Positions 54,519 through 64,000 of a stretch of 64,000 bases of DNA are shown here, one piece after another. Both the position numbers and the translations under genes were made by a program. The notes under the pieces were generated by a model. That model did not search any database. It was not told the origin of the DNA and saw only the letters and a program-made list of their open reading frames with translations. The DNA comes from an uncultured Trueperaceae bacterium (lineage in GTDB: Bacteria > Deinococcota > Deinococci > Deinococcales > Trueperaceae), in NCBI GenBank assembly GCA_937907415.1, contig CALCHY010000369.1, positions 1 through 64,000 on the forward strand, written 5' to 3'. Each line of letters starts with the position of its first letter. Position 1 is the first letter of the stretch.

Positions 54519-54590
54519 ATGACGGTTTCACGGGTTGGAGCGACGATCAGCTGGGGCCTAATTACCAGTTCGTGGGTTCGCGCCGGCTAG
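54519..54590 (+). CDS. Leader peptide of the branched-chain amino acid operon attenuator
   Basis: ATG 54519 to TAG 54588-54590 encodes 23 residues, MTVSRVGATISWGLITSSW..., with Val at 3, 6 and 20, Ile at 10 and 15 and Leu at 14. It starts about 8 bases after the -10 box and lacks a Shine-Dalgarno, and is followed by a terminator. GGGTTCG (54574-54580), inside the frame, can pair with CGAGCCC (54611-54617), which contains the terminator's 5' arm. Stalling at early codons would leave GGGTTCG free for antitermination; reaching the stop would cover it. Confidence 0.75.
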   Translation: MTVSRVGATISWGLITSSWVRAG

Positions 54591-54612
54591 CCGTCTTACA
54601 AGCCTGCTCACG

Positions 54613-54648
54613 AGCCCCGCCGAAAGTACGGCGGGGCTTCTTCTTTTT
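54613..54648 (+). terminator. Attenuator terminator before ilvB
   Basis: AGCCCCGCCG (54613-54622) and CGGCGGGGCT (54629-54638) form a 10-bp stem with loop AAAGTA, followed by TTCTTCTTTTT. It lies 48 bases before ilvB and has a competing antiterminator pairing with the leader frame. Confidence 0.9.
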
Positions 54649-54696
54649 GAGCGTTCAGCTTGGCCAGCAACTTGCGAGGGTCGCGGAGGTTATCAG

Positions 54697-56402
54697 ATGA
54701 CGGGTTCGGAAGTAGTGATGAAGATGCTCGAGCGGCACGGCGTGGAGGTGATCTTCGGCCACCCGGGCGGCGCGATCATGCCCATCTACGACGCGTTATA
54801 CGACTCGCCAATCAAGCACGTGCTAGTTCGCCACGAGCAAGGCGGGGCGCACATGGCCGACGCTTACTACCGCGCTAGCGGCAAGACGGGGGTCTGTTTC
54901 GCGACCTCTGGGCCAGGCGCCACTAACCTCGTCACCGGCCTAGCAACGGCGATGATGGACTCTTCTGCCATCGTCGCCATCACCGGTAACGTGCCGAGCG
55001 GCCTCATCGGCACGGACGCGTTCCAGGAAGCCGACGTGTTCGGCATCACGGGGCCGGTCACCAAGCACAACTACCTCGTCAAGAACGTCGAGGACCTGCC
55101 GCGGGTGCTGTCCGAGGCCTTTCACATCGCGTCGACCGGCCGGCCGGGCCCCGTGCTCGTCGACGTCCCGAAGAACGTGCAACTAGCCAAGTTCGAAGGC
55201 AGCCTCGATGTCGTCATCGACCTGCCTGGTTACAAGCCGACCGTGGTCGGGCACGCTGGGCAGATTCACAGGGCGGCCGAGGCCATCCGCGCCGCGAAGC
55301 GCCCTGTCCTCATCGTCGGTGGCGGCGCCCAGGTCGCAACGCGCGAGGTCGGCGAGCTCGTAGAGCGCACCGGCATCCCTGTCATCACGACCCTCATGGG
55401 GATCGGCGCCTACCCGCCAGCGGCAGAGGAGACCCTCGGCATGCCGGGCATGCACGGCACCGTGACGGCGAACAAGGCCATCAGCAACTGCGACCTGATC
55501 ATCGCGGCAGGCATGCGCTTCGATGACCGCGTGACGGGCAAGATCAGCCGCTTCGCCCCCAAAGCCACCATCGTGCACATCGACATCGACCCCGCCGAGA
55601 TCAGCAAGCTCGTGAAGGCGCACGTCCCCGTCGTCGGCGACCTCCGCGACGTGCTGCCGCGCCTCACCCAGGAACTCGGCAACCTCGACATCCAAGCGTG
55701 GCGTGAGACGCTGAGCGGCTGGAAGGCCACCTACCCAGAGCGTTACCAGGTCGACAAGCCGCTCGTGTCGCAGGAGATCCTCGCCCTGCTCCGCGAAGCG
55801 ACGGCGAACGACTGCATCGTCGCGACGGAGGTCGGCCAGCACCAGATGTTCGCCGCGCGCCTCCTGCCCACCATCAAGGCGCGGTCGTTCATAACGTCTG
55901 GCGGTCTCGGCACCATGGGGTTCGGCTTGCCCGCTGCCATCGGCGCCAGCATCGCGCGGCCAGGCGAGACCGTCGTGCTGGTAGCGGGCGACGGCAGCAT
56001 CCAGATGAACATCCAGGAGCTCGCCACGCTCTACAAGCAGAACCTTCCCGTCATCATCGCCATCCTCAACAACGGCATGCTCGGCATGGTGAGGCAATGG
56101 CAGGAACTCTTCCACGCGCAGCGCTACAGCGAGGTCTACCTCGCCGACTCGAATCCTGACTTCGCGAAGCTGGCGGAGGCCTACGGCATCGAGGGGCACA
56201 ACATCTTCGACCGCGAGACGGCGCGCACGGCCATCGCCGACGCCGTCGCTGCCAAGAAGCCCGTGCTGCTCAACTTCTTCGTTTACGAGGCGGAGAAGGT
56301 GTTCCCGATGGTGCCGACCGGCGCCGGCGTTGACGAGATGATCCTCGGCGATCAGGAGCCGGACGACGAGCGGACCGAGCAGGTCGTCGAGGCGGTCACG
56401 CG

Positions 56403-56406
<4 letters not shown>
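54697..56406 (+). CDS. ilvB: Acetolactate synthase large subunit
   Basis: This 569-residue thiamine-diphosphate enzyme makes acetolactate (or acetohydroxybutyrate) for valine, leucine and isoleucine. It has the catalytic glutamate in VRHEQGGAHMAD near residue 48, GPGATNLVTGLATA, the FAD-binding middle domain (GMRFDDRVTGK) and the ThDP motif GDGSIQMNIQELATLYKQNLPVI. GGAGG lies 8 bases before the ATG. It is the first enzyme gene behind the attenuator and overlaps ilvN by GTGA. Confidence 0.97.
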
Positions 56407-57978
<1,572 letters not shown>

Positions 57979-58012
57979 TTCGCTTCAAGTAGAAGCGGGG
58001 AAGGGCAGAGGC

Positions 58013-59565
<1,553 letters not shown>

Positions 59566-59569
<4 letters not shown>

Positions 59570-61206
59570 ACCCGGATGACAGCCGCCCACGCGCGGTCGA
59601 GATCTACGACACGACCTTGCGCGACGGCACGCAGGGTCAGGACGTTCACTTCACTAGCGACGACAAGGTGGCCATAGCGCGGCGCCTTGACGCGTTCGGC
59701 ATCGAGTTCATCGAGGGCGGCTGGCCCGGCTCCAACCCTAAGGACGCGCGCTTCTTCGAGGCCATGCGCGGCGTGCAGTTGACCAACGCCAAGCTGACGG
59801 CGTTCGGCAGCACCCGCCACAAGGACAGCGCACCCGAAGACGACGCCAACTTGCGGGCCCTCCTCGACGCCTCCACCGAGATCGTGGCGATCTTCGGCAA
59901 GTCTTGGACGTTCCACGTCGAGCACGCGCTCGGCGCCACGCTAGACGCCAACCTAGAGATGATCCGCTCGTCGGTCGAGTTCCTGCGTGCGCAGGGGAGG
60001 CGGGTGTTCTACCTCGCCGAGCACTACTTCGACGGGCATCAGGCGGACTCCGACTACGCCCTCGCTACCCTGAACGCTGCCCTCGCCGGAGGAGCAGAAC
60101 GGCTGGTGCTGTGCGACACCAACGGCGGCACGCTGCCGGACGCCATCGCCGCTCGCACGCGCGAGGTCGTGGCCATGAGCCCCGTCCTGGTGGGCATTCA
60201 CGCGCACAACGACTGTGAGCTGGCCGTGGCCAACAGCCTCGCGGCCGTGCAGGCTGGCGCTCAGCACGTCCAGGGCACCATCAACGGCTACGGCGAACGC
60301 AGCGGCAACGCTAACCTCGTCAGCATCGTCGCCAACCTCGCGCTAAAGCTTGGACGCCCGCAGCCACAGCGCCTGCACGAACTCAAGGCCCTCTCGAGTT
60401 ACGTCGACGAGCGCGCCAACCTCGCGCCTAACGTTCGCGCCGCGTACGTTGGCGACGGCGCCTTCGCCCACAAGGGCGGCATTCACGTGTCGGCCGTGAA
60501 CAAGTTGCCCGAGACTTACGAGCACGTGCCGCCCGAAAGCGTTGGCAATCGCAGGCGGGTGCTCGTCTCCGACCTAGCTGGGCGCGCCAACGTGGTGGCC
60601 AAGCTAGCCGAGTGGGCGGCTGGGTCCAGCATCACGGCGGACGGCGTCCCTGGCGCCGACGTTGACACCCGCGAGGTCGTAGCTCACATCAAGGAGCTCG
60701 AGGCGCGCGGGTACGCCTTCGAGGGCGCGGAGGCCAGCTTCCAGCTCCTCACGCGCAAGGTGCAGGGCGGCTTCGAGCCGTACTTCCACGTCAACGGCTT
60801 CACCGTCATGATCGACAAGACCGTTGGCGCGCCGCGCTGCGAGGCCACGGTGCGCTTGCTGGTCGGGGACCACGAGGAGCACAGCGCAGCCTCGGGCGAC
60901 GGCCCCGTCAACGCGCTCGACCGGGCGCTGCTCAAGGCGCTCGGTTCGTTCTACCCGACGCTCCTGACCCTCGCCCTGCGCGATTACAAGGTGAGGGTGC
61001 TCTCCGGCCCAGACACCGGTACCGCCAGCGTGGTGCGCGTGCAAGTCGAGATGGGTGACGGCGCGAGGACTTGGAGCACGGTCGGGGCCAGCACCAACAT
61101 CATCGAGGCGTCGTACGAGGCCCTGATCGACGCTTACGAGTACAAGTTAGTCAGCGATGGGGTAGCGCCACTGCGCGCAGGCGAGGACCTGCCGGCGAGC
61201 GCCTAA
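59566..61206 (+). CDS. cimA: (R)-citramalate synthase
   Basis: This 546-residue relative of LeuA condenses pyruvate with acetyl-CoA to citramalate, giving 2-oxobutyrate for isoleucine without threonine. The CimA pattern is clear: IYDTTLRDGTQGQDVHFTS, FIEGGWPGSNPKD, FGSTRHKD, AEHYFDGH, HAHNDCELAVANSLAAVQAGA and HVSAVNKLPETYEH. Its place after leuA supports this over homocitrate synthase. It ends the operon, and its TAA overlaps the stop of the convergent kinase. Confidence 0.95.
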
Positions 61207-63053
61207 CCGTACGCCGCCACCGTGCCGTCGAGGGCCGCGACTATGACGCGGTCCCCGAGCGGCAGGGGCGACGCCTGGATGGCGGCGTTAGCGACCTTGT
61301 CCAGCAGCAGCACGCGGCCGCTGCGCGCGTCGAGGATTATGAGGTCGCCGCCTTCGGTAACGACGTAGAGTGCGCCCGCCGCCACGCATGGCGAGGCCGT
61401 CACGGGGGCGGGGAGAGGGCGCGTCCACACGTCGTCTCCGCTGCGCAGTGACAGGCAGTGCAACCGCTGACCCCACGAGACAACGTAGACGTACTGTTGC
61501 CACACGACCGGCGTGCTCCACTGCTCGCCCTCGAGGTCGTAGCTCCACACGACCTCGCGCTTGGCGAGGTCGAACGCGTGGACCTCACCCTCCCTCACCG
61601 GTATGAGGAGGAGCCCGCCTGCCGCGGCCGGCGGGGTTGCTACGGCCCCAACCTCGACCTTGAACGCGGACGCGCCCGTGTTGCTGCGGATGGCGTGCAG
61701 CCACCCGTCGCGCGTCGGGACGATGGCGAGGCCGCCGTGCAGCGTCGGGGCGGTGGCTGGCCGTGCGCCAAGGCTTAGGCGCCAGCGCTCCTCGCCGGCC
61801 GCCGACCACTGCGCCACGCCGTCATCCATGGCAACCACGAGTTCGGCGCCGTACTGGGCCGCGCCGACCACGTCGTCTTCGAGGCGCTCCCAGGCTAGTT
61901 CGCCGCGGGGCCAGTGGAGGGCGCGCATGGCGCCGTCGCGACTGGCTAGGTAGAGGGTGTCTCCAACGACGAGCGGTGCTTGGCTGGCCTCGTCACGTAG
62001 CGCGAAGGTGGCTTGGAGGCCGCCGTCCGCTGGCCTCACGACCGCGAGTGCGTCCGACCGCTGCCCCACGAGGAGGAAGCCGCCTGCCGACGAGAGGCCT
62101 GACGGGAACTGCGGGCCTTCGTCGAGCTCGAGCGTCCAGCGCCGCTCCAACGCCGGCGGGTTAGCCGGTCCCGTGGGGTAGGCGCCGGTGCGGCCTGGGC
62201 CGCCGTTGGCCTGCTGAGGGGCGCGCTGCAACTCCGAAGCCCTGATGGCGCGCAGCGTGTCTGCCACCGCCCAGCCGGACGTTGGGCGCTTGCTCGGGTC
62301 CTTCTCGAGGAGGGAGAGTATCAAGCGTGCGAGTGGCGTCGGAACCTGCGGATTGAGCTCCTGCGGGTGGACGGGCGTGCCGTAGACGTGCTGGTAAAGG
62401 ACGGCCTGGTCGTTGTCTGCGTCGAAGGCCGCGACGCCCGTGACCGTGCGGTAGAGGACGGCGCCGAAGGCGTAGAGATCGGTGGCCGCCCCCGTCGGCT
62501 CGCCCGTCGCCTGTTCGGGAGCCATGTACTGCGGGGTGCCGAGCGTGAAGCCAGTGCGCGTTAGCGCGCGCGAGCTCTCAGTCAGCTGCACCAACCCGAA
62601 GTCCATGACCTTGGGGGTGCCCTGCGGGGTGACGAGGATGTTGCGCGGGGTGAGGTCGCGGTGCACCATGCCAAGGCGGTGGACGTAGCCGAGCGCCTCC
62701 GCCACCGTGATCGCGGCTCCTAGCAGGCGGTCGCTCTGTTCCGGGTCGCCCTCGTACGGGCCAAGGTCCGTGATCGGGCCGCCCTCGATGAGTTCCATCG
62801 CAAAGTAGACGTGCTTGCCGAGGCCGAGGTCGTAGATGGTGACGATGCCCGGATGATTGAGGCGGGCTAGCGCGCGAATCTCGCGCCTGAACCTCTCGCT
62901 GTCCGCCTCCGTCAGGTGGGGCCTCAGGGCCTTGAGGGCGACGGTGCGCTCCAAGTGGTTATCCCGAGCGCGGAACACGTGCGCCATGCCGCCGACCCCG
63001 AGCGGACCTAGGACTTCGTAACGGTCGTCGACCTTATCGCCGGCCTCGAACAT
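61203..63053 (-). CDS. Ser/Thr protein kinase fused to a beta-propeller (PQQ-like repeats)
   Basis: This 616-residue protein has a PknB-type kinase domain at about 1-270: GVGGMAHVF glycine loop, VALKAL (Lys41), HRDLTPRN (131-138), DFGL (151) and MAPEQ. The usual Lys of HRDLKPxN is Thr135. A Pro/Gly linker (about 280-310) leads to seven or so PQQ-like propeller repeats (310-616; for example GDTLYLASRDGAMRALHWPRG, VAAGALYVVTEGG). No membrane segment is visible, so both parts are cytoplasmic. It follows the RHH gene by 17 bases. Confidence 0.92.
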   Translation of the reverse strand: MFEAGDKVDDRYEVLGPLGVGGMAHVFRARDNHLERTVALKALRPHLTEADSERFRREIRALARLNHPGIVTIYDLGLGKHVYFAMELIEGGPITDLGPYEGDPEQSDRLLGAAITVAEALGYVHRLGMVHRDLTPRNILVTPQGTPKVMDFGLVQLTESSRALTRTGFTLGTPQYMAPEQATGEPTGAATDLYAFGAVLYRTVTGVAAFDADNDQAVLYQHVYGTPVHPQELNPQVPTPLARLILSLLEKDPSKRPTSGWAVADTLRAIRASELQRAPQQANGGPGRTGAYPTGPANPPALERRWTLELDEGPQFPSGLSSAGGFLLVGQRSDALAVVRPADGGLQATFALRDEASQAPLVVGDTLYLASRDGAMRALHWPRGELAWERLEDDVVGAAQYGAELVVAMDDGVAQWSAAGEERWRLSLGARPATAPTLHGGLAIVPTRDGWLHAIRSNTGASAFKVEVGAVATPPAAAGGLLLIPVREGEVHAFDLAKREVVWSYDLEGEQWSTPVVWQQYVYVVSWGQRLHCLSLRSGDDVWTRPLPAPVTASPCVAAGALYVVTEGGDLIILDARSGRVLLLDKVANAAIQASPLPLGDRVIVAALDGTVAAYG

Positions 63054-63070
63054 TCAGCCCGACCCGGCCC

Positions 63071-63280
63071 CTAGGCCTCGTCCAGTGCCTTAAGGATCTC
63101 GGGGTCGAGGTGGCCCTGCTCGACGGCGCGGTTGAGCATCTCGATACCCAGCCGCACGACCTCGGACTTCGAGACTAGCCGCTCCGGGTTCGAGAGTTGG
63201 TAGGCGGTCTTCGTGAGGAGCGAGTCCTGCTCCTCGGTGATGACGACCTGTAATCGCTTGCTCTTCTCGCGCTTAGCCAA
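63071..63280 (-). CDS. Ribbon-helix-helix protein, likely DNA-binding
   Basis: This 69-residue protein begins AKREKSKRLQVVITEEQDSLL and continues LVSKSEVVRLGIEMLNRAV, a strand followed by two helices as in CopG/Arc-type ribbon-helix-helix proteins. It starts at TTG 63280 with GGAGG about 10 bases upstream, and leads into the kinase gene after 17 bases, so both are one transcription unit. A direct repeat near its start of transcription is a candidate for its own binding site. Confidence 0.8.
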   Translation of the reverse strand: MAKREKSKRLQVVITEEQDSLLTKTAYQLSNPERLVSKSEVVRLGIEMLNRAVEQGHLDPEILKALDEA

Positions 63281-63336
63281 GGCCCTGTTCCTCCGGGTGT
63301 GGCGCCGCCTGAGGGATGGTGTCTCAGGAAAGTGTC

Positions 63337-63366
63337 ATGCGCCACTTGCTCTATGCGCCAACTATA
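63337..63366 (-). promoter_or_regulatory. -10 box and direct repeats upstream of the RHH-kinase operon
   Basis: On the minus strand TATAGT (63366-63361) is a good -10 box; no clear -35 is found. Two 8-bp direct repeats, ATGCGCCA on the plus strand, lie at 63337-63344 and 63353-63360, period 16, over the expected start of transcription. Confidence 0.5.
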
Positions 63367-63383
63367 GCAGCATGAGCATGTCC

Positions 63384-63412
63384 TTGACGCTCGTGTTGTA
63401 ACGGCTTAGACT
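63384..63412 (+). promoter_or_regulatory. Promoter for murA
   Basis: TTGACG (63384-63389) and TAGACT (63407-63412) are 17 bases apart. Transcription would start near 63419, leaving a leader of about 125 bases in which nothing further is recognised. Confidence 0.7.
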
Positions 63413-63543
63413 GCAGTTGCGGTGCGTGTGTAAGTTGCACATCGTACTCTGGTTACGAGCGCTACTGCTGCACGCGGCGCTGGCAACCCGCAACCGCTAC
63501 TTAGACTAACGCGCAGGCGCTTCGGGCGCTCGGGGAGATGGCG

Positions 63544-64000
63544 ATGGAGAACCACGACGTTTTGCTCGTACGAGGAGGCGCACCACTCAAGGGTGAACTG
63601 ACCGCCTTCCGGGCCAAGAACTCAGCCCTCTACCTGATGCTTGCCTCGCTCCTAACGGACGAACCCGTCGTGTTGCACGACGTGCCCAAGCTATCCGACG
63701 TACTCGTGAGCGAAGAGATCCTCCGCCACGTCGGCCTCAACACGCGGTGGGAAGGCCACGACCTACACCTGCATGCCGCCAACCTCCGCACCCACCACGC
63801 GCCGTACTCGCTCGTAAGCAAGATGCGCGCGTCTTTCGTGATCATGGGTGCGCTCCTGGCCCGCGCCGGCGAGGCGCGCGTGAGCATGCCAGGAGGTTGC
63901 GCTTTCGGACCGCGGCCGGTGGATCGCCACCTTGACGCCTTCCACGCGCTAGGCGCCGAGATCATCGAGGAAGACGGCGACTTCTACGCCAAGCGCAACG
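63544..64000 (+). CDS. murA: UDP-N-acetylglucosamine 1-carboxyvinyltransferase, N-terminal part (cut by window edge)
   Basis: The first 152 codons encode the MurA pattern: GGAPLKGELTAFRAKNSALYLMLASLL, SKMRASFVIMGALLARAGEARVSMPGG, then CAFGPRPVDRHLDAF with the catalytic cysteine in GGCAFGPRP. MurA transfers enolpyruvate to UDP-GlcNAc, the first committed step of peptidoglycan synthesis. GGGGAG lies 6 bases before ATG 63544; ATG 63538 in the same frame is too close to it. The common KNAALP is KNSALY here. The rest lies outside the window. Confidence 0.92.
   Translation, partial: MENHDVLLVRGGAPLKGELTAFRAKNSALYLMLASLLTDEPVVLHDVPKLSDVLVSEEILRHVGLNTRWEGHDLHLHAANLRTHHAPYSLVSKMRASFVIMGALLARAGEARVSMPGGCAFGPRPVDRHLDAFHALGAEIIEEDGDFYAKRN

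Noticed and set aside
54517..54648. A free-standing small RNA from the 54481 promoter to the 54613 terminator
   Set aside because: The Val/Ile/Leu-containing frame, competing antiterminator pairing and position directly before ilvB fit an operon attenuator better, though the terminated product will exist as a short RNA.
55183..56199. 338-codon minus-strand frame opposite ilvB
   Set aside because: Antisense shadow; acetolactate synthase on the plus strand is complete.

Overview
The window is bacterial chromosome with high GC content, dense genes, many 1-4 base start/stop overlaps (GTGA, ATGA) and frequent GTG/TTG starts. The predicted tmRNA tag (GNNNYALAA), a SpoVS protein in a setting with no other visible sporulation gene, monofunctional proline dehydrogenase and P5C dehydrogenase, and many promoters of the form TANNNT placed 5-9 bases before the start codon (leaderless mRNA) point to the Deinococcota, probably a relative of Truepera. 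That placement is inference. No prophage, insertion sequence, CRISPR array or rRNA operon is visible.

Layout. 1-0.9 kb: the end of a hipBA toxin-antitoxin operon with three operator-like dyads spaced exactly 61 bp apart. 0.9-6.3 kb: a peptide-type ABC importer (two permeases, then the binding protein) downstream of an inositol-monophosphatase-family enzyme and a methyltransferase. 6.4-10.6 kb: an exported c-type cytochrome overlapping an exported beta-rich protein, a DegT/DnrJ aminotransferase and another exported protein. 10.7-13.7 kb: a SAM-I riboswitch controlling metY-metX. 13.7-17.6 kb: two ABC ATPases without partners, tmRNA with its terminator, and a ParE/Phd toxin-antitoxin pair. 17.7-26.4 kb: ABC-F ATPase, FAA hydrolase, MBL hydrolase, purN, purD, a lipoprotein, dxs, and tRNA-Asp/Phe/Thr behind a consensus promoter. 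26.5-31.1 kb: TSUP permease, a double-domain ABC permease with its ATPase, and a hemolysin III-type membrane protein. 31.1-36.6 kb: proline catabolism, two small enzymes, a Crp/Fnr regulator and a LolD-like ATPase. 36.7-44.9 kb: a duplicated oligopeptide importer (binding protein, permeases B1-C1-B2-C2, a phosphatase on the other strand, second binding protein) with no ATPase gene. 44.9-54.4 kb: FAD-linked oxidase, manA, yjjX, then on the minus strand lon, two metallo-hydrolases, rsmB and spoVS. 54.5-61.2 kb: the branched-chain amino acid operon ilvB-ilvN-ilvC-leuA-cimA behind a leader-peptide attenuator. 61.2-64 kb: a Ser/Thr kinase with a beta-propeller, a ribbon-helix-helix protein, and the start of a murA gene.

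How it works together. Amino acid metabolism dominates. Methionine synthesis is sensed by a riboswitch. Branched-chain synthesis appears to be sensed by translation of a leaderless leader peptide, and cimA gives it a threonine-independent route to 2-oxobutyrate. Proline is degraded to glutamate, and several peptide importers supply amino acids. The most unusual signals are regulatory: the hip operator triplet, the ilv attenuator, a spoVS gene whose only plausible start codon is ATC, paired hairpins before the ABC-F gene and between metY and metX, and a direct repeat over the start of the RHH-kinase transcript.
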